A program made the translations under genes and the position numbers. Below the pieces are notes generated by a model. That model did no database searches, was not told the origin of the DNA, and saw nothing but the letters and a program-made list of their open reading frames with translations. From Corella eumyota (Eukaryota; Chordata; Ascidiacea; Phlebobranchia; Corellidae), in assembly GCA_963082875.1 (NCBI GenBank), contig OY720102.1:14296990-14360989 (forward strand): 64,000 bases of DNA, written 5' to 3'. Positions 35,703-46,740 of the stretch are shown in pieces; the first letter of the stretch is position 1; each line of letters starts with the position of its first letter.

Positions 35703-38090
35703 AAAATTACCAATAACTGCAAACTGTTGTTTTTTATTTACTTTTTTCAGTGTGCTTAATAATTAGGAACTTGATAATTCTAATAAATTAGTACAAAATT
35801 AACAATAATTGCAAACTGTTGTTTTTTATTTACTTTTTTAGTGTGCTTAATAATTAGGAACTTGATAATTCTAATAAATTAGTACAAAATTAACAATAAT
35901 TGCAAACTGTTGTTTTTTATTTACTTTTTTCAGTGTGCTTAATAATTAGGAACTTGATAATTCTAATAAATTAGTACAAAATTAACAATAATTGCAAACT
36001 GTTGTTTTTTATTTACTTTTTTCAGTGTGCTTAATAATTAGGAACTTGATAATTCTAATAAATTAGTACAAAATTAACAATAATTGCAAACTGTTGTTTT
36101 TTATTTACTTTTTTCAGTGTGCTTAATAATTAGGAACTTGATAATTCTAATAAATTAGTACAAAGTTAACAATAATTGCAAACTGTTGTTTTTTATTTAC
36201 TTTTTTCAGTGTGCTTAATAATTAGGAACTTGATAATTCTAATAAATTAGTACAAAATTAACAATAATTGCAAACTGTTGTTTTTTATTTACTTTTTTCA
36301 GTGTGCTTAATAATTAGGAACTTGATAATTCTAATAAATAAGTACAAAGTTAACAATAATTGCAAACTGTTGTTTTTTATTTACTTTCTTTATTGTGCTT
36401 AATAATTAGGAACTTGATAATTCTAATAAATTAGTACAAAGTTAACAATAATTGCAAACTGTTGTTTTTTATTTACTTTCTTTATTGTGCTTAATAATTA
36501 GGAACTTGATAATTCTAATAAATTAGTACAAAGTTAACAATAATTGCAAACTGTTGTTTTTTATTTACTTTCTTTATTGTGCTTAATAATTAGGAACTTG
36601 ATAATTCTAATAAATTAGTACAAAATTAACAATAATTGCAAACTGTTGTTTTTTATTTACTTTTTTCAGTGTGCTTAATAATTAGGAACTTGATAATTCT
36701 AATAAATAAGTACAAAGTTAACAATAATTGCAAACTGTTGTTTTTTATTTACTTTTTTTAATGTGCTTAATAATTAGGAACTTGATAATTCTAATAAATT
36801 AGTACAAAGTTAACAATAATTGCAAACTGTTGTTTTTTTATTTACTTTTTTAGTGTGCTTAATAATTAGGAACTTGATAATTCTAATAAATTAGTACAAA
36901 GTTAACAATAATTGCAAACTGTTGTTTTTTATTTACTTTTTTTAATGTGCTTAATAATTAGGAACTTGATAATTCTAATAAATTAGTACAAAGTTAACAA
37001 TAATTGCAAACTGTTGTTTTTTATTTACTTTTTTCAGTGTGCTTAATAATTAGGAACTTGATAATTCTAATAAATTAGTACAAAGTTAACAATAATTGCA
37101 AACTGTTGTTTTTTATTTACTTTCTTTAATGTGCTTAATAATTAGGAACTTGATAATTCTAATAAATTAGTACAAAATTAACAATAATTGCAAACTGTTG
37201 TTTTTTATTTACTTTTTTAGTGTGCTTAATAATTAGGAACTTGATAATTCTAATAAATAAGTACAAAATTAACAATAACTGCAAACTGTTGTTTTTTATT
37301 TACTTTTTTCAGTGTGCTTAATAATTAGGAACTTGATAATTCTAATAAATAAGTACAAAGTTAACAATAATTGCAAACTGTTGTTTTTTATTTACTTTTT
37401 TTAATGTGCTTAATAATTAGGAACTTGATAATTCTAATAAATTAGTACAAAGTTAACAATAATTGCAAACTGTTGTTTTTTATTTACTTTTTTCAGTGTG
37501 CTTAATAATTAGGAACTTGATAATTCTAATAAATTAGTACAAAGTTAACAATAATTGCAAACTGTTGTTTTTTATTTACTTTCTTTAATGTGCTTAATAA
37601 TTAGGAACTTGATAATTCTAATAAATTAGTACAAAATTAACAATAATTGCAAACTGTTGTTTTTTATTTACTTTTTTAGTGTGCTTAATAATTAGGAACT
37701 TGATAATTCTAATAAATTAGTACAAAGTTAACAATAATTGCAAACTGTTGTTTTTTATTTACTTTTTTCAGTGTGCTTAATAATTAGGAACTTGATAATT
37801 CTAATAAATTAGTACAAAGTTAACAATAATTGCAAACTGTTGTTTTTTATTTACTTTCTTTAATGTGCTTAATAATTAGGAACTTGATAATTCTAATAAA
37901 TTAGTACAAAATTAACAATAATTGCAAACTGTTGTTTTTTATTTACTTTCTTTAATGTGCTTAATAATTAGGAACTTGATAATTCTAATAAATAAGTACA
38001 AAATTAACAATAATTGCAAACTGTTGTTTTTTATTTACTTTCTTTAATGTGCTTAATAATTAGGAACATGATGATTCTAAAAATAAGTAT
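35703..38090 (+). repeat. 92-bp satellite array, about 26 units
   Basis: Unit of 91-93 bases containing GCAAACTGTTGTTTTTTATT, GTGCTTAATAATTAGGAACT and TGATAATTCTAATAAATTAG. Variants differ at TTTTTTCAGTG, TTCTTTATTG and TTTTTTAATG and at AAATTAACA/AAGTTAACA. It decays at the right end near 38090. Confidence 0.95.
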
Positions 38091-38482
38091 TTTAAAAGGT
38101 TAAGAGCAATAATAAATGAATACAAAAATTAGCATTTATAAATAACAACTATATATAAAATGCCACAAAAAACAGGCAATCAAAATAATTTAACCATAAT
38201 AAGTTAAAAATGTATTTCCATTAAGTTCACAGTATATACATTTTTTTATTTAACTTTAATTCTTTACATATTATTTTATCAAAATTTTATAAAAATTTAA
38301 TTTTAAAATGTTTTCTAAAAAATCATATAAAAAATAAACATTATTTAGGCTTTATTACTTACCACTGTATATAAATTTAAAAAAAATACTTCAAAGTTTT
38401 TAAACTACAATAAAAATATAATTTTAAATCAAGTTTGAAAAAAATTGAAAATCGGAAAAAATTTACTCTTTGTACCACCTAG
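38091..38482. other. AT-rich spacer
   Basis: Long A/T runs between the satellite and the transposase. No gene is seen. Confidence 0.5.
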
Positions 38483-38562
38483 GGAATTTCGAAACGAAAT
38501 TTCGAAACAATTTTTTTATTTCGAAACATTATTTATTCTTCGAAACGAAATTTTCGTTTCCC
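38483..38562. repeat. GTTTCGA-rich cluster 3
   Basis: TTTCGAAACGAAATTTCGAA and CTTCGAAACGAAATTTTCG, directly upstream of the Mutator-like ORF; related to the clusters at 22760 and 26490. Confidence 0.65.
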
Positions 38563-38584
38563 AGCCAATTCAAATGGAGTTACC

Positions 38585-39481
38585 ATGCCCTTTAATCTGG
38601 GAAAAATATACGTTACAGTTACAACATTTAAAAACCTAAGCGTGGTAAGATCCGAAACGAGCAACCATCCAATATTTTTGGGCCCTTTATTTTTGCATAG
38701 CAAATCGGACTACCGCACGTATTTTGATTTTTTTGGAAATCTAAGCACTCTTTTGGGCGATGATTATACGCAGATGGTTTTTGGGTCGGATGATGAAAAG
38801 GCAATGCACAAAGCTGCTCTGCAAGCTTTTAATGGGTGCCACCATGTGTTGTGTAGCAAACATTTAAAGGATAATTTGATCCACTATCTAAAAGATGTGA
38901 TCGGAGCTAATTCAGGTAGTAGAAAGCAGATATTAGAAATGATTGAGTCTCTAATCTGCTCTCAAGATGAGGTTGAATTTAATGCTAAAAGCATAGAATT
39001 TCTGAAACTTTTTAAAGATAAGTTTCCCACTGCCGAAATTTATGTCCGTAGTCGAATTTTGCCGCTGCTTAAACAACATGTGTGGCTTCAAAAAAAAGTT
39101 GTCGGAGGGCCTTGGACGAATAACAACTCTGAGTCTATAAATTACGTTTTAAAGGCGAAAGCTCAATGGAAACAAAGCAAACTTCCACAACTAATAAATT
39201 TGCTATTCGGTGTAGTACAGACACAATACAGCGAACTCCGAAGTGCTTTGGTGCAAATAGGGCTTTTCGAGCTCACAAATAGATATGATCAATTTAAAAT
39301 TTCAATTCCAAATTGGGTTTCAAAAAACGATACGCAGAAACAAACAAATTTTGAATCTTTTTTAAAAGCTTTTCATAAAGTGAAAAAGTCAGGAGGAATA
39401 TTTTCATCTGATGGATCCTTGATAACCCCAAAACCCTCGGCAACAACCAAAAAAGTAGACGGCGTAAATTACGAACAGTGA
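38585..39481 (+). pseudogene. Mutator-like (MULE) transposase, 5'-truncated
   Basis: An open frame of 298 codons with the MULE transposase layout: a YVTVTTFKNLSV strand, IFLGPLFLH, then GSDDEKAMHKAALQAF with the second catalytic Asp, then HHVLCSKHLKDN (the CxxH-like block), and NNNSESINYVLK with the catalytic Glu. In relatives the first catalytic Asp lies just before the TFNLG-like start; here the codons before PFNLG read GVTM, so that Asp and the N-terminal DNA-binding region are missing. The frame has no internal stop, so loss may be recent or an upstream exon may have been separated. Terminal inverted repeats were not identified. The 5' flank is the GTTTCGA cluster. Confidence 0.8.
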
Positions 39482-39961
39482 CTACTACAAAAAATGTCAA
39501 AAGCATAAAAAAAGAAAACTAAGTAAAGATGCTTGACAAAAACCTAGCTTTTTCAACGTTTTAATATTACTTTACGTTATTTTCCTTCTTTTATTATTTT
39601 CCAATAATTGAACACATTTACTATACCATTTTGTTAAATTTATTTATATTGAACTTTATCGAAATTGCACAGGTATTGATATCACGATTTATACTTGTTT
39701 TTTTAGAACAGACGGTTTTTATAATAAAACTTTTTTTAAATAAAGTATTTTTAAATAAATTCGTAAATTTTAATTTAAGACAGAATATAGCTACAATGTA
39801 CATTTTAAACGTTTAATAAATTTTTTCAAATACTGCAGCATAACAATGTTTATTTCGTGCAAACTTGTTTTAAATAGTTTACAGGTGTTAAGATCGTTTG
39901 TATTCGATATTTCGACTCTATAGGCCTATCGGAACTGTATTATTGGTGGGTTAATTAATTT
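39482..39961. other. AT-rich spacer
   Basis: Only AT-rich sequence; overlapping short ORFs on both strands look fortuitous. Confidence 0.5.
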
Positions 39962-40334
39962 GGTTCACTCGATATAATTTGATCCATTCGGTCCATTCGA
40001 TAACGATTTAATATACATTTGGTCCATTTGATCCATTCGATAACGATTTCATATACATTTGGTCCATTTGATCCATTCGATCCATTCGGTCCATTCGATA
40101 ATAATTTAATATACATTTGGTCCATTCGATCCATTCGATAACAATTTAAAATACATTTGGTCCATTCGGTCCATTCGATCCATTCGATAACGATTTGATA
40201 TACATTTGGTCCATTTGATCCATTCGATCCATTCGGTTCATTCAATAACGATTTGATATACATTTGCTCCATTCGCTCCATTCGCTCCATTCGCTCCATT
40301 CGCTCCATTCGATCCTGTATAGTTTATAGGTACC
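39962..40334 (-). repeat. 10-11 bp minisatellite ending in a foldback terminus
   Basis: TCCATTCGATCCATTCGG-type units are interrupted by AACGATTTAATATACATTTG. The repeat ends with CCTGTATAGTTTATAGGTAC, the same right end as at 26056, and abuts transporter copy 2. Minus-strand Met/Glu/Arg-repeat ORFs are an artefact. Confidence 0.85.
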
Positions 40335-40589
40335 GGTTAAAACATTTAAAGGGGAGCCTATGTATCATTGGTATTGTATAACAATCCTAATGTTGTGTTA
40401 TGGGTTTGGAGAGTTGGGTCATTTTATGATCGGTGTCACCTCAAAGGAAATGGCACAGGACGTTCATTTTGGAGACATGGCTTGTTTGATCTTGGACATA
40501 AATGTTGAAAAACTGTCAAACACAAAATGCAGAGATGTGAAGAATTCAACACAGTGAGTAGTTGTTAATTTTGCAGGCTAATATTATTT

Positions 40590-41047
40590 TATTGGGAATC
40601 AAACCAAGAATCTCAGGTCTTACTCAAAGATGTTACAACATGACAGCAGTGGGAACCAAATCCAGCATCTCAGATCTTACTTAAGGATGCTACAACATGC
40701 CAGCAGTGGGAATCAAACTAAGAACCTCAGGTCTTACTTAAGGATGCTACAACATGCCAGCAGTGGGAATCAAACCCAGGATTGCAGGTCTTACTCAAAA
40801 ATGCTACAACATGCTAGTAAAAGGAATCAAACCCAGGATCTCATGTCTTACTTAAGGATGCTACAACATGCCAGCAGTGGGAATCAAACCCAGAATCTCA
40901 GGTCTTACCTAATGATGCTACAGCATGCCAGCAGAAGGAATCAAACCCAGGATCTCAGGTCTTACTTAAGGATGCTACAACCATGCCAGCAGAAGGAATC
41001 AAACCCAGGATCTCAGGTCTTACTTAAGGATGCTACAACATGCTAAC
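40590..41047 (-). repeat. 57-bp SINE-derived satellite, about 8 units, in intron 1
   Basis: Unit GATGCTACAACATGCCAGCA, GTGGGAATCAAACCCAGGAT, CTCAGGTCTTACTTAAG. It is the reverse complement of the 3256-8655 family. Intron 1 of copy 3 has about seven units. The plus-strand ORF here is fortuitous. Confidence 0.9.
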
Positions 41048-41259
41048 TAACAAAGTAAATTATTAATAATCCTAATTTTTAGATGTAATCTCATGGGATG
41101 GAATGGAACGATATATTGTGAATGGAATTACTCAGGCCAGGGAATAGAATACCAAGTTCTTGCTGGTCCAATATTTATTGCCATTTTTACTGTTATGGGA
41201 GTTGTAATGGGAATTGTTGGCGATAAATATAACCGGTTGATTACCGACTATTTTTATAT

Positions 41260-41474
41260 TTATTTATCCTCAATGTGGAAAGGTCAACTTCACGACCTAA
41301 ACATAGAGTAACATCATTTACTCCGACCCAGTATCGAGTTGCCTTCAACAGTTTGGGATATTATAAATTACAATAAGCCGATAATTAAGCTGCTAATTAA
41401 GTGCTGGCTCAGCAGGAGTTCATACTGTTTATAGCGCCCTACTAAGGGCGCTACAGCATATGAGTAGTGGGGAT
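41260..41474 (-). mobile_element. SINE in transporter copy 2, intron 2
   Basis: Minus strand, tail TTTATCCTCAATGTGGAAAG; the head is truncated after CAGCATATGAGTAGTGGGG. Confidence 0.85.
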
Positions 41475-41892
41475 AAATTTTTTTATAAACTTTTTTTGAA
41501 GTAAAAGAGAGTTAATAGAAAATGTGTTATTGTTAGTAAAATGGTGTTTTTGGGCATATAGTTTTTGGTAAAATGTCAGTAACTCCATTTTCTATGCAAA
41601 CCTTAAATCTCTTTAAAATTTTTTTTAATTTATTTTGCTTTTCAATATTAAAATTTTGAATTAACTTTTATAAAACTCTTTTTATTTTATGGTTTAGAAT
41701 CCAGATATTATCTGCAAGTGTTTTCTTTTACTCGGTAATGACTTTTACCACCGGATTTGCCGACACTTATTGGTTGTTAGCTTTGCTGAGAGTTGGCTTT
41801 GGGGCAGAGTGAGTTTAAAGTTTGTTTCAGTAAAAAAATATTTAAAAAAAAAAAGTTTTTTGTACCAGTTAATATTTTTAACTTAATTTGTG

Positions 41893-41980
41893 GGTGAAGC
41901 ATGGTGTAGTGGTAAGAGCACTTGGCATCACTACATGAGGTTCTTTGTTCAATTCCCACTGCTCTTATGCTAGGGTCTTA
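41893..41980 (+). mobile_element. SINE tRNA-like head, intron 3
   Basis: GAAGCATGGTGTAGTGGTAA and GTTCAATTCCCACTG. Equivalent to 11033 and 59302. Confidence 0.8.
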
Positions 41981-42247
41981 AGAAACCTTAATAATATCAT
42001 ATTTTTTTGTTTTGTATGTATAATAAATTCTCTTAAAAACCTAAACCTTTTTTCTCAGAGAGTCGGCCTGTACTCCTATTACCTCAAGTTTGGTGGCCGA
42101 CATTTTCTCACAGAAAGTTCGAGCTTTTGCGATGAGTTTTTTCAACTTTGGGATTTATTTTGGATATGGTTTGGCATTTGCTTTTGGAAATTATGTGACT
42201 GACGCCAACATTCTTGGAATGGTGAAAATTTTTTAAATATTTTTTGA

Positions 42248-42337
42248 ACGACAGTGCGGTGTAGTAGTCAGAACACTTGGCTTTACTATATGAGGACCTG
42301 GGTTCGATTCCTACTACTCTCATAACGTAGTAGCCTA
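42248..42337 (+). mobile_element. SINE tRNA-like head, intron 4
   Basis: GCGGTGTAGTAGTCAGAAC and GGGTTCGATTCCTACTAC. Equivalent to 11386. Confidence 0.8.
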
Positions 42338-42637
42338 CCCTATTTTTGAACAATTTATTTTTAGGTTTTTTTATCAAATCAACCCCAAAAAAATTAATTT
42401 TATTGTTTTGAATTGATTTTTAACTAATCTTTTGTTAATTTTTTCTTAGAGCTGGCGTTGGTGTTACTTTATAGCTGGAGCTCCAGGCATAATTATGGCG
42501 ATTATTTTATATTTCTCTGTCAAAGAACCAGAACGTAAAATTATAGAACAAGCTGAAGAGAATAACAAATATGAGACAGACTTTGGTATTTAATATTTTT
42601 GATAAAATGTTTAATAAATGAACCCGTTTTCTGTAAT

Positions 42638-42861
42638 TCGATCGATCTCACGACCTAAACATAGAGTTGACTTTGGCAGTTTGGGATATTATTCAATATA
42701 TTTGTCCGATAATTAATCTGCTGATTAAGTGTTGGCTCAGCAGGTGTTCACACCGTTTATAACACTTACTTAAGGGTGCTACAGCATGAGAGCGGTGGGG
42801 ATTGAACTCACGACCTTATGTGTGGTGTTGCAACTGTTCTTACCACTACACCATGCTGCCG
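42638..42861 (-). mobile_element. SINE in intron 5, tail partly lost
   Basis: Minus strand, from CGATCTCACGACCTAAAC to the head CACTACACCATGCTGCCG. Equivalent to the full copy at 11770-12046. Confidence 0.85.
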
Positions 42862-43192
42862 TTTTCATTATAAAAATTGTATTTTTTAAGTCTGTCGTAA
42901 AATTTCTCTTTATTTTGGAGAAATGTTTAAAAGTTATTTGGCCCATTTTGCAAACTATATTTTTAACTAAGCTATTTATAAACCTGGCTATAAATTTTAT
43001 TGTTTAGAAAAGCAGTCGGTGTTGAAATCAATTTTGACAACTTTCAAATTATTTATCAAATCTCCGACTATCTTATAGTTACTGGTTGGGGCTTCATTCA
43101 GACATTCTGGTGAGTTTTATATTTATGAATAAAATCCTTAGTCGGTGCTTCAACATGCCGGTACTGGGAATCAAACTTTAAACCTCGCCCTG

Positions 43193-43369
43193 CATACTGT
43201 AGTGGTCGAATCACTTGGCTTTACTACATGGGGTCTTTGGTTCGATCCCTTCCGCTCTCAATCTGCCACAGGCAATTCGAGACTGGGTTGGAGTAACTGA
43301 TGTTACTCTATGTTTAAGTCGCGCATTTGACTTTCCCACATCGAGGATAAAGATATATACAAAAAAATA
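43193..43369 (+). mobile_element. SINE in intron 6, internally deleted
   Basis: Head TACTGTAGTGGTCGAATCAC and tail CACATCGAGGATAAAGATAT; the middle kept at 12377-12649 is missing. Confidence 0.8.
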
Positions 43370-43372
43370 ATA

Positions 43373-43472
43373 ATATCCCAAACTGCTAAAGTTAACTCGA
43401 GACTGGGTCGGGGTAACAAATATTCATCTATGTTCAGGTCATGAAGTTGACCTTCCCACATCGAGGATAACA
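43373..43472 (+). mobile_element. SINE 3' fragment, intron 6
   Basis: ATATCCCAAACTGCTAAAG to CACATCGAGGATAACAAAAT. Equivalent to 12655. Confidence 0.8.
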
Positions 43473-43769
43473 AAATCTAAATCAAATTTTAATATTTTCA
43501 GCAAGTTTTTGTTGGTCTTACAACAGTCAGTTATATTTTGATCAATATTACCTCGGCATAGAGGTGGGGTTGTGGATGAGTTTAACTTCCATCGTTGGTG
43601 GAACGATTGGGATAATCACTGGTGGAATTTTATCCGATTTACTCGCTTCTAAATACGGTAATCTTTATTTTGATCATATTATTAAAAATCCAATTTACTG
43701 AATGGACATTTTTCTAAAATAGTTTTCGAAAATGGCATTATCTGAAAATTTCGACATAAATTGAAGGTT

Positions 43770-44030
43770 GCCTGCATGGTGTAGTAGTCAAAACCCTTGT
43801 CTTTACTACATAAGTTCTGTTGTTCGATCCCCACTGCTTCCATGCTGTAGAGCCCTTAAGTAAGGCGCTATAAACGATATTAACTTCTGCTGAGCCAGCA
43901 CTTAATCAGCAGCTTAATTATTGAGCAATTATAATTTCCCAAACTGTCAACTTGAGACCGGGTCGGGGTAACTGATGTTACTCTATGTTTAGGTTGTGCA
44001 TTCGACCTTCCCACGTTAAAGATAAATAAG
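43770..44030 (+). mobile_element. SINE in intron 7
   Basis: Near full length; equivalent to 13050-13310. Confidence 0.85.
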
Positions 44031-44346
44031 TACAATAAAACAGTTTTTTTTTCAGAGAAGGGATGGGGTGTAAGGGGGTTAATATAAATGTCCCATTATG
44101 TGTAAATTGGCAGTGTTATTAATATAACACAAATTTTGTAGATTTGTATTTAGAAATATTTCATTTTTTTGGGGGTTTAATTTTAAATCAAATTTTTTTA
44201 GGTGTACGAACAAGATTGTGGGTTTTGGTCGTTAGTCAAGCAATAGCCTGCCCTCTAGCGGCGGGAACGCTTTACTTTTCTCCGCCTTATGCTTTTATTT
44301 CGCTCTTTGGAGCTTATTTATTCGGTAAATAGTTTCATATTTTTTT

Positions 44347-44390
44347 AAGAGTAACAACAGTTACTCCGACCCAGTTTCGAGATGACTTTA
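44347..44390 (-). mobile_element. SINE remnant in the 94-base intron 8
   Basis: GAGTAACAACAGTTACTCCG then GACCCAGTTTCGAGATGACT matches the SINE body on the minus strand. Confidence 0.65.
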
Positions 44391-44637
44391 TTGTAATCAA
44401 ATTTTATTTAAAACACAGCGGAAATGTGGTTCGGAGTTTTGTTCACTGTTTTGGTTGAGTTCTTTCCTGCCCAGTCACGCACGACAGCGATCGCTATGTT
44501 TATTTTTGTGATCAATAATATCGGAGGGAATGCCCCTCTTATAGTACCACCTATGATCAAAATTTTAGGTTTCAGGGAAGCACTGTACATCGTTTACCCA
44601 GGATTTTACTTGGCTAGTAAGTTTTTTTTCTGATAAT

Positions 44638-44884
44638 TATTTATCCTCCATGTGGGAATGTCAACTTTATGACCTAAACATGGAGGTATATATGTTACCC
44701 TGACCTAGTTTTAAGTTAACTTTGGCAGTTTGGAATATTATAGATTATAATTGTCTGATAATTATGCTGCTGATTAAGTGCTGGCTTAGCAGGAGTTTAT
44801 ATCGTTTATAACGCCTTACTCAATAAAGTTACAGCTCAAGAGCAGTGGGAATGAAACCCAGGACCTCATGCAGCAAAGCCAAGT
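44638..44884 (-). mobile_element. SINE in intron 9
   Basis: Tail TTATCCTCCATGTGGGAATG to the B box GAATGAAACCCAGGACC. In copy 1 most of it is deleted. Confidence 0.85.
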
Positions 44885-45088
44885 TTTTTGAATAATATTT
44901 TATTGGTTTATATAGTCTGATTTTTAAACCCTTTTTTTAGTTAGTTTTACGAAAACTTTTTTCTAATTTTAGGTTCTTTTTTCTTTTTGTTGACCCAAAT
45001 TTCTCTTCTGCGTGGTTCACCTCACATGAGCATTGAAGCGAATAATTGTGAAGAAAGTGAAGCGATAGTTAATAAAACGAAACTTTAA

Positions 45089-46466
45089 ATTAAAAAAAAA
45101 AGATTTTAAATTATTTTAAACATTTATAAATTTAAAAAATTTTATCATGACAATATTTTAATTTTATTAAATATTTATTAGTGAAATTTTTTTATATTTT
45201 TTTGCCAAAATTTTTTTAAAGTTATTTTTAATATTATACTAGTGAGTTATTTTAGTTCCTAAATTATTTGTTGCCATTCTTGCTGTTTTTTTTTTCTAAT
45301 TTATATCAACTAAACCGAAATTTAAATAATGTTAATTTTACAGTTTTTATTACTTTTAAGATTTTGTATTCCCTTACTTTATAGTTACTCCATATTTTAT
45401 GAGAAATTATTATTGTTTTATATTTCTGAAAGTAATATATTTTGTTTTTGTTACTTCTTTTAAAATTTTAGACAACTATAAAATTGATTTTATCTATTTT
45501 TTAAGATTATTTTTCGAAAATGCAAATTATTAATAGTGATGTGCCGATCAAAATGGTGATCGTAAATCGTCGATTTTTGAAGGTATTTTGCGATCACCCG
45601 ATCAAGGTCGAAAATCGGCAGATCGGTAATTACGTCACATTTAATTTTACGCCACAAATAAACACTTTACATGCCCTTACCACATAGATTTCCATAAACT
45701 TTTACAGCGCTTTATTTCCGCGCTGATAAAATTGTTTTTAGTTCTTGTAAATTATACTGAATATTACGGTTAAATATTTAAACAAACTTTTGAATAAGTA
45801 GAAATGTTTAACATACAGGGTCAATTTTTTTGTAGTGAGTAGCATTCGTGTAAGATCTGAAAGTTAATAAATAATTATAAACATGTGAACAACATGTTTA
45901 TTATATTGACTTTAGTTCAAGGTCTGCAAAATGTTGCAATTCAGTAAACACAAATTTACTGAGAATTTCGCAAACAATGCGTAAATATTTTGCAGAATTT
46001 CTGCAATCACAGCTGATATTGACCTTATAAAAACATCAAGTGTTATAAATAACCTCCTGTTATGCAGCCATCAATATTTGTCCTAGCTGATACTAACGAT
46101 TTTTATTTATCGATATTATAAATGATTAACCAAGTTCAACAACCTTATAGCATATTCGCTTACAATTTAATTAAATATTCGTCATCAGGTTTTGCGTCAT
46201 ATTTAACTGACGCCACCATGTTGAAAATACTCAGTTTAATGTAAACTACCAAGTTGTTTGGTATTGGATAACTAACTGCTTTAAAATGTAATAAAATTAA
46301 CTTAAAATTTCGTTGTTTAAAAGTTGCTTTGGTTTTTAAATTATTTACATTTTGTTGCTTTTAATTTTAGTTCGATGTCCTAGCAACAGGACAATTTTTT
46401 TTTTTGGGGGTGGGGGGGTTTAATTAATTTAAAAAAATTATAATTATTGGTAATTATTAAACATTT
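45089..46466. other. Transporter copy 2 3' flank, AT-rich
   Basis: Matches 14004-14905 and 61005-62981. Holds the left part of the MITE and, near 45842, one TAGCATTCGTGTAAGA unit corresponding to the eight-unit 55-bp array of copy 3. No gene is seen. Confidence 0.6.
45534..45838. mobile_element. hAT-like MITE, right end lost
   Basis: Begins TAGTGATGTGCCGATC after ATTATTAA, as in the whole copy at 61446-61826. The right terminal repeat is gone. Confidence 0.75.
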
Positions 46467-46740
46467 GGCAGCGTGGTGTAGTGGTAAGAACATTTGCTAC
46501 ACCACCAGGAGGTCGTGGGTTCAATCCCCACTGCTCTTATGCTGTAGCGCCCTCGAGTAAAGTGCTATAAACGGTATAAACTCCTGCTGAGTCAGCACTT
46601 AATCAGCAGCATAATTATCGGGCAATTATAATCTCTATATTATCCCAAACTGCTTAATGCAACTGGAGACAGGGTAACTCTATGTTTAGTTCGCGCAATC
46701 GACCTTCCCACATCGAGGATAAAGATATATTCAAAAAAAA
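46467..46740 (+). mobile_element. Near full-length SINE
   Basis: GGCAGCGTGGTGTAGTGGTA head, GGGTTCAATCCCCACTG B box, tail CACATCGAGGATAAAGATAT. Parent form of the deleted copy at 14906. Confidence 0.9.

Larger units (their letters stand above)
40335..45088 (+). pseudogene. Spinster-like MFS transporter, copy 2 (all ten exons, start lost)
   Basis: Exons 40335-40553, 41083-41235, 41698-41808, 42059-42221, 42450-42585, 43008-43109, 43502-43657, 44202-44324, 44419-44616 and 44973-45088 give a 492-residue frame of normal MFS length. Marks in order: a first membrane segment after YHWYCITILML, an extracytoplasmic loop with CRDVKN and WNGTIYCEW, MFS motif A in GIVGDKYNR, ESACTPLTSSLVADIF, GIYFGYGLAFA, WRWCYFIAGAPGI, VKEPER, then six more helices and a hydrophilic tail ending NKTKL. 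Two defects are seen. The start codon is replaced by the end of the foldback repeat (GGTACCGGTTAAA in place of ATGGTTAAA), though an ATG at 40360 could serve. A TAG at 43076-43078 interrupts exon 6. The exon 3/4 junction also changes a conserved Gly to Glu. All nine introns carry SINE sequence. Confidence 0.85.

Noticed and set aside
39955-40308. Minus-strand Met/Glu/Arg-repeat ORF
   Set aside because: It is the translation of a 10-11 bp minisatellite.
40630-41046. Plus-strand ORF of 138 codons in intron 1 of transporter copy 2
   Set aside because: It is the SINE-derived 57-bp array; the copy at 58040 breaks earlier.
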